Assembly (NCBI GenBank): GCA_036226585.1
Contig: CP108997.1
Location: 62,001 to 126,000, forward strand
From: Streptomyces sp. NBC_00708
GTDB taxonomy: Bacteria > Actinomycetota > Actinomycetes > Streptomycetales > Streptomycetaceae
Reading direction: 5' to 3'
Length of the DNA: 64,000 nt
The notes below the pieces were generated by a model, which did no database searches, was not told where the DNA came from, and saw only the letters and a program-made list of their open reading frames with translations. Below, piece after piece: positions 26,672 to 34,980 of this stretch (within the stretch, counting starts at the first letter, position 1; the number at the start of each line of letters is the position of its first letter). The position numbers and the translations under genes were made by a program.

Positions 26672-27093
26672 GTTCGAGGCCCGCTTTCGGCGGGCCCTGG
26701 AAGGCTCGGCGTCCTACGGAATCGACGAGGGTTCTTCCCCGAGCCGGACTTGCTGTGCGTCGTGCACCGCGAAAAGACGGTCACCGGCCGACTCCCAGGT
26801 CTCCGCCTCCGCCCGATGGAATCGCTCGCCTCTGTCGACGTGATCGGGTCCCGCCGAATCCGTTCGATCACTCCCGCTTTGATCGTCATCCGGATGAGGT
26901 TACAAGAGCGTGGGTGTACCCACTTTCGGGGCGGGGCGGCCACGAACTGTCCTCGCTCGCCCCGACTGCCTTGTCACGCAGGCGAGTTCACCTTCCGTTT
27001 GCCGTGCAACCTTCTCACCGTCGTACGTGTCTCCCATGCGAGCCCTCATACCTCGTACGCCAGTGGCTCCGCGTACGCGACCAAGGAGAATTT
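26672..27093. other. Gene-poor interval between PHP hydrolase and FG-GAP gene
   Basis: 422 nt. It contains the decayed minus-strand coding stretch 26714-26889 (described separately) and, at 27083-27088, the AAGGAG ribosome site of the FG-GAP protein. No convincing promoter, operator or RNA was seen in the rest. Confidence 0.5.
26714..26889 (-). pseudogene. Short frameshifted coding stretch, function unknown
   Basis: The minus strand begins with an ATG at 26889 (MTIKAGVIERIRRDPIT), but coding character then moves to another frame that reads ERFHRAEAETWESAGDR, LFAVHDAQQVRLGEEP and a stop at 26714. The second frame has no start codon of its own. The total length is not a multiple of three. The simplest reading is a small gene with one frameshift, either a real lesion or a sequencing slip, lying 42 nt upstream of the PHP hydrolase. 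No family recognised. Confidence 0.35.
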
Positions 27094-28581
27094 GTGGGCA
27101 TTCGCACCACACTGGCCATAGCCGTCTGTGCCGCAACGGCGTTGTCGGCCGGTACGGCCGTCGCCGCCCCCGGCAGCACGTCCGCAGGTACGGCCAGGAG
27201 TACAGCAGCTACCACCGTGCGCGAGGACTTCAACGGGGACGGCTATCAGGACCTCGCCGTCGCCGCCCCCGCCGCCACGGTGGCCGGGCACACCTGGGCC
27301 GGATACATCACCGTCAGCTACGGCTCGGCCGAGGGTCTGACGACAGCGAACACCACGGTCATCGATCAGAACACCGCGGGCGTACCGGGGGCACCGGGTG
27401 ACGATCACGGCTTCGGCTACCGGATGATCGCCAAGGACCTCGACCACGACGGGCTGACCGACCTCGCTCTGGTCACCCACGAACGGTTCCTGGGCGAGGG
27501 ATACGCCATCAACGGCTCCGTCATCCTGCTCTGGGGCAGCACCGGCGGCATCACCGGCCAGGGCGCGGTCCGTATACCGGCTTCGCCCGATACCCAGATC
27601 GGGGACAACATCACCGCCGGGGACTTCGACGGCGACGGGACGACGGACCTGATGATGCTGCGCGGAGACGACGGGGAGCAGCGCAGCGTGCTCTACGGGC
27701 CGTTCACCCGGGCCGGGGAGCCTGCCCGCGAGCAGCGGATCTTCATGTTCAGCACGGACAACACCATGTCGAACACGGCGGCCGGCGACTTCAACGGCGA
27801 CGGCATCGACGACCTGTGCACGTTCTTCGTGTACGAGAACCATGCCGAGGGCGGCAAGCTGTGGCTGGGCACCCCGAAGGGGCTGTCCACGACCTCGACC
27901 CCGCTCCCGAGCGCCGCGGCCACCGCGGTCGGTGACTTCGACAAGGACGGCAAGGCCGACCTCGCCACCCGGGTGATCCCGAACGGCATCACGGAGGACC
28001 TGCCCACGGACCCGGGATCCATCAAGATCTACTACGGTTCCGCGTCCGGTCCGAGCACCACCCGGACGAAGACGATCACCCAGGACACCGCGGGCGTGCC
28101 CGGGGTGGGTGAGAAGGGCGACCAGTTCGGCGCCCGGCTCAGCGCGGGTGACGTCAACGGGGACGGTTACGCCGACCTGGCCGCGGGTGTGCCTTTCGAG
28201 GCCATCGAGAACACCAAGGGGGCGGGCGCCGTGGTGCTGCTGAAGGGTGGCTCCGGCGGACTGAGCGGTACCGGTTCGCAGTCCTTCCATCAGGACTCGG
28301 CCGGGGTGCCGGGCGTGGCGGAGGCCGGTGACCACTTCGGCGGATCGGTCCGGCTGCTGGACATCAACAAGGACGGCAAGGCGGACCTGGCTGCCGGTGC
28401 CCCCGACGAGGACCTCGACACGGTCGCGGACGGCGGTGCCGTGTGGTCGCTGCGGGGCGCTTCCTCGGGGCTGACCGCGACGGGCTCGTTCGCCTTCAAC
28501 CCGGTCGACCTGGGCGCCCCGGTGCTCAAGGCCCGCTTCGGCCTCGACCTGTCGAACGACAACGGCCCGAACATCGGCTGA
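27094..28581 (+). CDS. Secreted FG-GAP repeat (integrin-like beta-propeller) protein
   Basis: 495 residues from the GTG at 27094 (AAGGAG, 5 nt spacing). A Sec signal peptide ends near AVAAPG (about residue 27). Seven Ca-binding FG-GAP/VCBS repeats follow: DFNGDGYQDL, DLDHDGLTDL, DFDGDGTTDL, DFNGDGIDDL, DFDKDGKADL, DVNGDGYADL and DINKDGKADL. This number fits one complete seven-bladed propeller. It is exported and probably binds ligands or the cell surface. Streptomyces encode many such proteins with unknown partners. It is followed by a strong terminator. Confidence 0.92.
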   Translation: MGIRTTLAIAVCAATALSAGTAVAAPGSTSAGTARSTAATTVREDFNGDGYQDLAVAAPAATVAGHTWAGYITVSYGSAEGLTTANTTVIDQNTAGVPGAPGDDHGFGYRMIAKDLDHDGLTDLALVTHERFLGEGYAINGSVILLWGSTGGITGQGAVRIPASPDTQIGDNITAGDFDGDGTTDLMMLRGDDGEQRSVLYGPFTRAGEPAREQRIFMFSTDNTMSNTAAGDFNGDGIDDLCTFFVYENHAEGGKLWLGTPKGLSTTSTPLPSAAATAVGDFDKDGKADLATRVIPNGITEDLPTDPGSIKIYYGSASGPSTTRTKTITQDTAGVPGVGEKGDQFGARLSAGDVNGDGYADLAAGVPFEAIENTKGAGAVVLLKGGSGGLSGTGSQSFHQDSAGVPGVAEAGDHFGGSVRLLDINKDGKADLAAGAPDEDLDTVADGGAVWSLRGASSGLTATGSFAFNPVDLGAPVLKARFGLDLSNDNGPNIG

Positions 28582-28595
28582 CGTACCCGACGAAA

Positions 28596-28639
28596 GCGGG
28601 GTGGTGCCGTTCCGTGGTCACGGAACGGCACCATCCCGC
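28596..28639. terminator. Strong bidirectional hairpin
   Basis: Arms 28596-28616 and 28619-28639 pair over 21 positions (one G-T wobble), with the core GGTGCCGTTCCGTG / CACGGAACGGCACC and a 2-nt turn. It lies between convergent FG-GAP and HAD genes and covers the last codons of the HAD gene. There is no T-run, as is common in actinomycetes. Confidence 0.75.
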
Positions 28640-29283
28640 GTCGTGGCTCGGGCGGCCGGCTTCGCGGCCGCGTCCACGACAGGCGCGACGAGCCGGCGGA
28701 GGTCGGAGATGTCGCGGTAGAGCACGGCGGTCATGCCGGCCCGGCGGGCAGCGTCGATGTTGGTCCGGCTGTCGTCGACGAAGGCACATCGGTGAGCGGG
28801 TACGCCCGCTCGCTCGGCGGCGATCTTGTAGATCTCGGCGTCGGGCTTCGCGATGTGGACACGGGAGCTGTTGACCACGTGGTCGGCAAGGTCGGCGAGG
28901 CCGAGCCGGGCGAGGTCGTCGTCGAGCCAGACGGTGGCGTTGGTGACCAGAACGACCGGGATGCTGCGACGGACCTGGCGGAGCAACCCGACCACGTGCT
29001 GATCCACACGGGACGGGGCATGGGCGAAGGCCGTGGCGAGATCCGCTGCCTGCCGGACGGGGATCTGAGCGGTCAGGACCTCGGCGATGGAAGCGGCCCA
29101 CCGGTCCCGGCTGATCCGGCCCAGCAGCAGCGGCAGATCCCGCTCGGGGGCGAACGCGATCTCCATGGTGGTGCCGGGAGTGATCCCGGCGGCTCGCTCC
29201 TGGCGGGTCACCTCGTCCAGGTCATAGAAGCGGATGACGTTGTCCAGGTCGCACAGCAGGGCATCGAACGCGAGGTCGCTCAT
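28618..29283 (-). CDS. HAD-superfamily hydrolase
   Basis: 221 residues. Motif I LLCDLDNVIRF (Asp nucleophile plus Asp), motif II VVLVTNAT, motif III Lys in HIAKPDAEIY and motif IV AFVDDSRTNIDAA are all present, so the enzyme should be active as a phosphatase or phosphotransfer enzyme. The cap is helical and inserted after motif I. It stands alone, convergent with the FG-GAP gene. Substrate unknown. Confidence 0.9.
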   Translation of the reverse strand: MSDLAFDALLCDLDNVIRFYDLDEVTRQERAAGITPGTTMEIAFAPERDLPLLLGRISRDRWAASIAEVLTAQIPVRQAADLATAFAHAPSRVDQHVVGLLRQVRRSIPVVLVTNATVWLDDDLARLGLADLADHVVNSSRVHIAKPDAEIYKIAAERAGVPAHRCAFVDDSRTNIDAARRAGMTAVLYRDISDLRRLVAPVVDAAAKPAARATTRDGAVP

Positions 29284-29531
29284 AGCCGGTGATCATGTCA
29301 GTCCTCTGGAGTTCTTCGAAGGGCTCTCTCTGCAGATCCGCGGCCGGCACTGACGCCTCGTCCACGCGTCGGTTCGAGGGCGACCGGCTGCCGCGCCGGG
29401 CACTGACCGCTCCAGCACGCGCCCGCGTGGACGCGCGTCGTCCGCGCGGTCCCCTCTCCTTCCTGGTGAAACGGCAGGCCGGGCCCGCGTCGACCGATGC
29501 GAGCCGGGCGGGCGCGGTATAGAGAGGAGTC

Positions 29532-30644
29532 ATGCCGCAGCACGCCGAAGGACGCCGCCAGCCGCTGCGATCAGGCCGGGCACTGCTCGCTGTTCCCATC
29601 GGCTGGATCGTCGCGGTCTTCGTGGTCGACGTTCTCGCACCGCCCGACATCCATCTGGGCCCGTTGCTCGTGGCGGCTCCGGCGATCACGGCCTCGATCG
29701 GTGGCCCCTGGTCGGTGGGGATCGTGGCCGCACTGGCGGTGATCGCGCAGACGGTGGTCGGGCTGGTGCGCGATCCCGATGAACTGCTCTCGGCCAACCA
29801 CGAGGCGCAGATCGTCGCTCTGGCGCTCGTGGGGATCTGTCTTGTCGTCTTCTGCGTGCTCCGGGAGCGCCGCGCACGGGAACTGGAGCAGGTGCGGTAC
29901 GTCTCCGAGGCGGTGCAGCGGGTGGTCCTGCCCCCGCTGCCCCGGCGTCTCGGGCCGCTGCGCGCAGCCTCCCTCTACCTCGCGGCGGAGGCGGAGGCGC
30001 AGATCGGCGGGGACCTGTACGCGGCGGCGCGCACCGATACGGGGACGCGGCTGATCATCGGCGATGTCAGGGGCAAGGGGGTGAGCGCGATCAGCGACGC
30101 GGCCCTGCTGCTCGGCGCCTTCCACGCCGCGGCCCGCCACCGGGCGAGCCTGGACGAGCTGGTCGCCTATCTCGACGAGAGCGTGTCCTGGGGGCTGCCC
30201 GAGTCGGACGAGGGCGGCCCCGGGGAATCGTTCATCACCGCCACCGTGCTGGACATCCCCGACCGGCACGACCGCGTGCACATGGTCTCCTGCGGCCATC
30301 CCCCGCCGGTCGTCCTGCGCGACGGCCGGCCGCTACGGATGGACGCCGCCTCGCCCGCTCCCCCGCTGGGTCTGGGCGGGCTCTCGCACCCCGGCTACCA
30401 CATCGACAGCTTCCGGTTCGTCCCCGGCGACCTTCTGCTGCTGTACACCGACGGGGTCACCGAGGCCCGTGACGACTCCCGCGCCTTCTACCCGCTGACG
30501 GAACGCATCACCGGCTGGGCCGAGGACGATCCCGACGCCTTCATCGACCGGTTCCGCTGCGATCTCCTGCGGTACGTCGGCGGGAATCTCGGCGATGACG
30601 CGGCCATGATCGCGATCGGGTACGACGCCGCTCGTGGGGCCTGA
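29532..30644 (+). CDS. Membrane PP2C-type (SpoIIE-domain) serine/threonine phosphatase
   Basis: 370 residues. The N-terminal 110 residues hold three or four hydrophobic segments (about 17-36, 40-75, 88-108), followed by a coiled stretch and a SpoIIE/RsbU-type PP2C domain. Metal motifs are IGGDLYAA, GDVRGKGVSA, LYTDGVTEAR and GDDAAM. There is no GAF/PAS or anti-sigma kinase domain. Such enzymes dephosphorylate anti-sigma-factor antagonists in stress or development pathways; the target is not encoded nearby. The ATG at 29532 follows GAGAGGAG. Confidence 0.92.
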   Translation: MPQHAEGRRQPLRSGRALLAVPIGWIVAVFVVDVLAPPDIHLGPLLVAAPAITASIGGPWSVGIVAALAVIAQTVVGLVRDPDELLSANHEAQIVALALVGICLVVFCVLRERRARELEQVRYVSEAVQRVVLPPLPRRLGPLRAASLYLAAEAEAQIGGDLYAAARTDTGTRLIIGDVRGKGVSAISDAALLLGAFHAAARHRASLDELVAYLDESVSWGLPESDEGGPGESFITATVLDIPDRHDRVHMVSCGHPPPVVLRDGRPLRMDAASPAPPLGLGGLSHPGYHIDSFRFVPGDLLLLYTDGVTEARDDSRAFYPLTERITGWAEDDPDAFIDRFRCDLLRYVGGNLGDDAAMIAIGYDAARGA

Positions 30645-30720
30645 CGTCTCCATACGATCCTGCGCACCCGGCCCGATCACGTAGCGGCGGGCCGGGCACG
30701 GACCTGTAGGCTCCGCGCTC

Positions 30721-31257
30721 GTGGACGACATACGGCACACCACCATCGTCTTCAGCGGAACCCTGACGCGGGAGGAATTCGACGAGGCCCTCGCAGCAAC
30801 TGGATGGCTCGGGCGGCTGCGCCGGCTCATTGCCGTGGCCGCGGTGGTGATGACGGCGCTGAGCCTGAAGCCCGCCGTCGACGGCAACTCGCTCAACGCG
30901 GGGCTGCTGATGCTCGCTCTTGTCTACGGTGCGCTCTGCATGTTCCTGCCTCCGGTGCTTGCCGGTCACATGTTCCGCGCCGACCAGGCCACGGGCGAAA
31001 AACAGGCTGTCATCGGCCATACCGGTTTCGTCCTCTCCCGCGGCTCCGACGAGATCATGCGGGTGCCGTGGCGCACCATGAAGCGCTACTACGAGACGGA
31101 GCGGGCCTACGCCGCTACGGGCCGCTTCGGCTGGAAGCCCGGACTGTTGATCGTGCCCAAGCGGCTGCTCACCACGACCGGCGAGACAGAACTGGTGGGC
31201 GTCTTCCGGGAAGCCTCGCTCCGCTGCTCCACGAGCAGCAGGACACCCGGCGGTTAG
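30721..31257 (+). CDS. YcxB-like membrane protein
   Basis: 178 residues from a GTG start. The pattern is a short soluble N-terminus, two adjacent hydrophobic segments (about 36-52 and 58-80) and a C-terminal domain of small strands (ERAYAATGRFGWKPGLLIVP), which resembles YcxB-like proteins of unknown function. A PH-like fold for the C-terminal domain is possible. It follows the phosphatase by 76 nt, so cotranscription is possible. Confidence 0.75.
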   Translation: MDDIRHTTIVFSGTLTREEFDEALAATGWLGRLRRLIAVAAVVMTALSLKPAVDGNSLNAGLLMLALVYGALCMFLPPVLAGHMFRADQATGEKQAVIGHTGFVLSRGSDEIMRVPWRTMKRYYETERAYAATGRFGWKPGLLIVPKRLLTTTGETELVGVFREASLRCSTSSRTPGG

Positions 31258-31376
31258 CTACTTCCTGACCAGGGTGGCGGGTTGACCGACCCGGTCGATG
31301 ACGAGACGGCTCTCGAGTCCGTCGAGCGGTGCGGCACCCGCTCCGTCGGCGCCGGCGTTCGCCCCTTCTTCCTCCG

Positions 31377-32207
31377 TCACCCGCACCGCTCGACACGATC
31401 CTTGGCCCACCACAGGAACGCGGCCGAGTGCTGCTGGTTGGCGAAGCCGTCGCCGACGAGGCCACGAAGGAGATCATTGCTCCAGAGAATGAGGCGCCCA
31501 CGGGTCCAGCTCACGGACTCCGGTGCCGGAAGCTCCAAGCCGTAGACCATACGCGCGATCTCGCGCTTGCCGCCCGCCTCCGTCATGTACGTGAGGAGCG
31601 TCAGGAACCGCTCGGGGTACACCACGCACAGGACCTTCGTGAGGAGCGCTTCCTTGAAGCCGGTCATGGCGAAGGGCTTCGTTCCGTCGAGCAGTTGCTG
31701 GAGCCGCTCCTCCAGGGGCACCTCGTCGGGGCCGTAGAGGAGGTAACCGATCGTCGAGCGGGTCGCCTCGGCTGCCACCTCGTCGCCCATGCCGTTCCAC
31801 GCCGAGTTGAACGTGGCCTGGTTCCCGGGACGAGCACCGATCTCGGAGTTGGCGAAGTCCTTGAGCACCTGTGGGTTGCACGTCTGCAGTCCGTCGGGGG
31901 CGAATACCTCTTGGTACTTGGACCAGTAGACGGCCACGCGCGCGTCGAAGTCCGGCTCGATCTCAAGGTATTGCGCCTTCAGCCGGGCCACGCGCTCCAT
32001 CCGCTCGGGATCGACGTCCTCGGGTTTCGGGAATCGTGCCCGGAGAACCTCGAAGGACGGGGCCGTGTGTCTCTGCGGGGACGGCGGCTGCCTGTGCTCC
32101 CACTCGTATCCGCACCGGTGTCTCAGCACCCGGCGTCCACCGTCGAGCGTCGCGCGCACCTCGATGTCCTCGTCGTCACTGCACAGCGGACACATGGCCA
32201 AGGACAT
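31377..32207 (-). CDS. Hypothetical protein with N-terminal zinc-ribbon-like segment
   Basis: 276 residues from the ATG at 32207 (GGGGGGTAG upstream). The start MSLAMCPLC...HRCGYEW suggests a partial zinc ribbon (CxxC plus a single Cys). The C-terminal two thirds (TKVLCVVYPERFLTLLTYM, WSNDLLRGLV...) faintly resembles the substrate-recognition part of McrB-like and related restriction-system proteins, but no nuclease or ATPase motif is seen. The function cannot be assigned. It stands alone. Confidence 0.7.
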   Translation of the reverse strand: MSLAMCPLCSDDEDIEVRATLDGGRRVLRHRCGYEWEHRQPPSPQRHTAPSFEVLRARFPKPEDVDPERMERVARLKAQYLEIEPDFDARVAVYWSKYQEVFAPDGLQTCNPQVLKDFANSEIGARPGNQATFNSAWNGMGDEVAAEATRSTIGYLLYGPDEVPLEERLQQLLDGTKPFAMTGFKEALLTKVLCVVYPERFLTLLTYMTEAGGKREIARMVYGLELPAPESVSWTRGRLILWSNDLLRGLVGDGFANQQHSAAFLWWAKDRVERCG

Positions 32208-32412
32208 GGCTACCCCCCGGTTCTCCGCAAACCGCCGCCCGCCTCCGGGCCGGCCCGCTCCCCCTGCGGTGTGAAGGATGCGGTTGAGCGGCTGCACCGG
32301 TGGCGAGCGTACCCGCCGCATCGGGCCTGGTGCTGCAGGTATCCGTGAGCCGGACGGCGGTGGCAGGCCGGTCACGCCGTACCGCCCTCGTCGGGCACTC
32401 GGCGGGGCTCAC

Positions 32413-33012
32413 TCAGTCGGCCGCGGGCGCTGCGGAGCGTGCCTGCAGAATGCCTTCGACGCCCTCCAGGAACGTCTCGGTGATCAGTCCGGGATCGGCG
32501 AGGCATCCCGCGGCCATGGCCCCGTCCCGCAGCATGACGAAGTGCCGTCCCGCCGCCTCGGCAGGCGCGCCCCCGACCTCTGCCAGCAGGTACGTGACGG
32601 TGTCGAGGAACCACTGCCGGTGCGCGAGAACGGCCTGGTGGATCGGGTGCGAGGGGTCGGGGTACTCAGCCGCGGCATTGAGGAAGGCGCAGCCGCGGAA
32701 GCCTTCCGACCGGATGCCTTCGGCGATGGCCCGGCCGACCGCGCGTACCCTGTCGCCCGGGGTCCGAGCGCCCTCCTGGGCGGCCGACAGCTGCGCTCTT
32801 ATGCCCTGGTCCGCCTGCTCGAGGTACGCGAGGACGAGGTCCTCCTTGCCGGTGAAGTGGCGGTACAGGGTGGCCCGGGTCACCTGCGCCTCGGCGATGA
32901 TCCGGTCGATGCCGACGGAGTGGATGCCCTCCGCGTAGAAGATCCTTACCGCCGTCCCGAGCAGCCGCGCTCGGGCCTCGGATGTGCTGCCCTCTTTTGT
33001 CTTCCGGCTCAT
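32413..33012 (-). CDS. TetR-family regulator
   Basis: 199 residues with a TetR HTH (GIDRIIAEAQVTRATLYRHF) and a C-terminal ligand domain containing GCAFLNAAAEYPDP, typical of the TetR_C_16/AcrR-like group. The ATG at 33012 was preferred because the upstream open frame crosses the operator. It diverges from a small membrane protein gene across a 111-nt region with two inverted operator copies, so it almost certainly represses both. Confidence 0.92.
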   Translation of the reverse strand: MSRKTKEGSTSEARARLLGTAVRIFYAEGIHSVGIDRIIAEAQVTRATLYRHFTGKEDLVLAYLEQADQGIRAQLSAAQEGARTPGDRVRAVGRAIAEGIRSEGFRGCAFLNAAAEYPDPSHPIHQAVLAHRQWFLDTVTYLLAEVGGAPAEAAGRHFVMLRDGAMAAGCLADPGLITETFLEGVEGILQARSAAPAAD

Positions 33013-33030
33013 GGCTCCCACTCTACAACC

Positions 33031-33102
33031 GAGGGAGAACGTTCGGTCTTGACAGGTCACCCCGAGCGCCTGACGATAGAAAGAGACCGAACGTTCTCCC
33101 TC
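33031..33102. promoter_or_regulatory. Paired TetR operators with promoter
   Basis: GAGGGAGAACGTTCGGTCT (33031-33049) and AGACCGAACGTTCTCCCTC (33084-33102) are exact 19-nt inverted copies, each centred on GAACGTTC. TTGACA (33049-33054) overlaps the first copy and GATAGA-like -10 bases lie at 33073-33080, so bound repressor would cover the plus-strand promoter. Confidence 0.8.
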
Positions 33103-33123
33103 ATTCAGGAAGGCGGCTTCGCC

Positions 33124-33696
33124 ATGAACACCGTCGTCAGCCGGCCCGCTCCCACCGCACCGGCCCCGTTCTCGGCGCCTCTGCGCAAGCTGTATCTCCT
33201 GCGGTTCGCGTTCGCCGCCGTCTGGGCGGCCCTGCTGTTCGCGACGGCCGACACGCTGGGCCCGCTCAACGGAACGCTGCTCGTGCTCTACCCGCTCTTC
33301 GACGCGGCCTGCGCGGTGGTCGACCTGCGGTCGACCCGGGCGGCAGGCGGTGCCGCCTGGAGGCTATGGGTGAACGTCGGCCTGAGCGCCCTCACCGGCA
33401 TCGCCCTGGGTGTCGCACTCACCTCCGGCATTCCGGCCGTCCTGCGCGTCTGGGGCGTCTGGGCCGTCACCGCGGGCATCGCACAGCTCGCCGTGGCCCT
33501 GGTGCGGCGCCGGATGGGCGGGCAGTGGCCGATGATCGCGAGCGGGGCCATCTCCACCCTCGCCGGCACGAGCTTCTTCCTTCAGGCCGGCAAGGAGGGC
33601 GCGACGCTCGCGAATCTGGCCGGGTACGCCTTCCTCGGGGGCGTCTTCTTCCTGGTCTCCGCACTGCGTCTCGGGGCCTCGAACCGGAACGACTGA
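33124..33696 (+). CDS. DUF308-like small membrane protein
   Basis: 190 residues with about six hydrophobic segments and little polar sequence beyond a proline/alanine-rich N-terminal 20 residues. The spacing of helices (LYPLFDAACAVVDLRST, WGVWAVTAGIAQLAVALVRR) resembles DUF308/HdeD-type proteins. It is divergent from, and probably repressed by, the TetR protein at 32413. A role in stress or efflux is inferred only from that pairing. A terminator follows at 33706. Confidence 0.8.
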   Translation: MNTVVSRPAPTAPAPFSAPLRKLYLLRFAFAAVWAALLFATADTLGPLNGTLLVLYPLFDAACAVVDLRSTRAAGGAAWRLWVNVGLSALTGIALGVALTSGIPAVLRVWGVWAVTAGIAQLAVALVRRRMGGQWPMIASGAISTLAGTSFFLQAGKEGATLANLAGYAFLGGVFFLVSALRLGASNRND

Positions 33697-33705
33697 ACGC
33701 CCGTC

Positions 33706-33749
33706 GGTGCGACGGTCCCTTCCCGCCGGGTCGGGGCCGTCGCACCTTT
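33706..33749 (+). terminator. Rho-independent-type terminator
   Basis: GGTGCGACGG (33706-33715) pairs with CCGTCGCACC (33737-33746), extended inward by TCCC/GGGG to 14 pairs, and is followed by TTT. It lies directly after the small membrane protein gene. Confidence 0.75.
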
Positions 33750-33854
33750 CAAGGCGTTCGCCGATCGAGGACTCGGGCCGCGTCAGCGCTTCTCCCGCAC
33801 CGGTCACGGCTCCCGAACAACGGTCGACGGCCACTGACGGTTCGGTCCGGTGCC

Positions 33855-34589
33855 TCAGCTCCTGGTCAGGGCGCGGCCGAGAAGAGGCAGCAGGCGGTCC
33901 CAGTGGAGCTGTAGCGCAGCGGAGTTGAAGGCGTCGGTGTCGGACATGGTGAAGCCGTGCACGGTGCCGGGGTAGATCTCGGAGGTGTAGGCGACACCTG
34001 CCATGTCCAGGGCCTGGTTGAGCCGGCTGAGGGCTTCGGGCGTCAAGTCGCCCTCGGCGTGGCCGAAGTGGACCTCGGCGGTGAGCCCGGCGAGACTGTC
34101 GCGTCCGTCGGCTCCCACCGGGCCGTGGAAGGCGGCGAGGGCGGCTACCCGGCCGGGGTGGGCCGCCGCGGTGCGCGTCGCCAGCAGGCCGCCGATGCAG
34201 TAGCCGGTCACGGCGACCGGTCCGGCGGCGACCTCGGGCTGAGCCGTGAGGAACGTGAGGTAGGCGTCGGCGTCGCTCAGGACGCGTTCGGTGGTGTGCG
34301 CCTCGATCAAGGGCATCAGCTGGGCGAGGACCGCGGGCCGGACGTCCTCTCCGATGTACTCGGGAAGTTCGATCACCGGTGCCGGGCCGTTCCGGTAGAA
34401 GAGGTTGGGCACAAGCACGTAGTACCCGTGCCCGGCCAGTTCGAGGGCCAACTCCCGCAGGACGGGCCGGATTCCGAAGCCGTCCGCGTACATCAGCACC
34501 CCGGGGTGCCGCCCGCCGTCGTCGGGGAAGGCAGCGAACGCATCGGCCTGGCCGTCCGCGGTGGGAATCTGCAGCATCTTGATGGGCAT
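33855..34589 (-). CDS. Dienelactone-hydrolase-family enzyme
   Basis: 244 residues with the triad C131 (TGYCIGG), D181 (HAEGD) and H211 (VHGFT). It starts at ATG 34589 after a strong AGGAG. It stands alone rather than in a catabolic operon. The leader can fold so that the ribosome site is paired (see 34595-34640), suggesting translational control. Substrate unknown; a general lactone or ester hydrolase. Confidence 0.92.
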   Translation of the reverse strand: MPIKMLQIPTADGQADAFAAFPDDGGRHPGVLMYADGFGIRPVLRELALELAGHGYYVLVPNLFYRNGPAPVIELPEYIGEDVRPAVLAQLMPLIEAHTTERVLSDADAYLTFLTAQPEVAAGPVAVTGYCIGGLLATRTAAAHPGRVAALAAFHGPVGADGRDSLAGLTAEVHFGHAEGDLTPEALSRLNQALDMAGVAYTSEIYPGTVHGFTMSDTDAFNSAALQLHWDRLLPLLGRALTRS

Positions 34590-34594
34590 GACTT

Positions 34595-34640
34595 CTCCTG
34601 TCGTGGTTGTCGTGTGGAGCTGCGATCAACACGACAGGAG
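34595..34640 (-). promoter_or_regulatory. Leader hairpin pairing with the ribosome binding site
   Basis: On the minus strand CTCCTGTCGTG (34640-34630) is complementary to CACGACAGGAG (34605-34595), which contains the Shine-Dalgarno AGGAG of the dienelactone hydrolase gene. The 24-nt loop holds a further TCGTGT/ACACGA pairing option, allowing an alternative fold. It could equally be a DNA operator. Confidence 0.5.
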
Positions 34641-34980
34641 GCGGAGCCCGCGCGACAGCGCCTGATCCCTGGTCCAGCGGCAGGCCGAAACCGGCCCTTA
34701 CGGCGCTCAGAGGAGCACCGGGTCACCCATCCGTGTGTGGCGCGATGCCGTCCCGGTAGTCATCGCTGCACAATGTAGTCCACCGGACGCGGCCGATGCC
34801 GGCCCATCGGGTCCGGACCTTCCCCTGTCGCTCGGAGGGGCCATGCTCCTCAAGCGTCCGCAGCCTCTGGTGGCACAGAGCGCCGCCTTCCGAAGCGCGA
34901 AGCCGCCCGCTGAAGGCCGGTTTCCGGTCGAGGATCCTCTGCGGACAGGGTCGATTCCCCCAAAGGTCCTGCCGGTTACG
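34641..34980. other. 340-nt interval without a supported gene
   Basis: It lies upstream of the dienelactone hydrolase leader and downstream of the lipoprotein gene. A GGAGG precedes an ATG at 34842 (MLLKRPQPLV...), but that frame runs antisense through the lipoprotein gene and is not credible. I see no terminator or RNA here. Confidence 0.5.

Noticed and set aside
29284..29531. Short plus-strand ORF upstream of the SpoIIE phosphatase
   Set aside because: No ribosome site and an arginine-rich, non-coding-looking translation. The interval appears to be plain intergenic DNA.
34842..34980. Plus-strand ORF starting MLLKRPQPLV with a GGAGG ribosome site
   Set aside because: It has no recognisable sequence and must read antisense through the whole lipoprotein gene.
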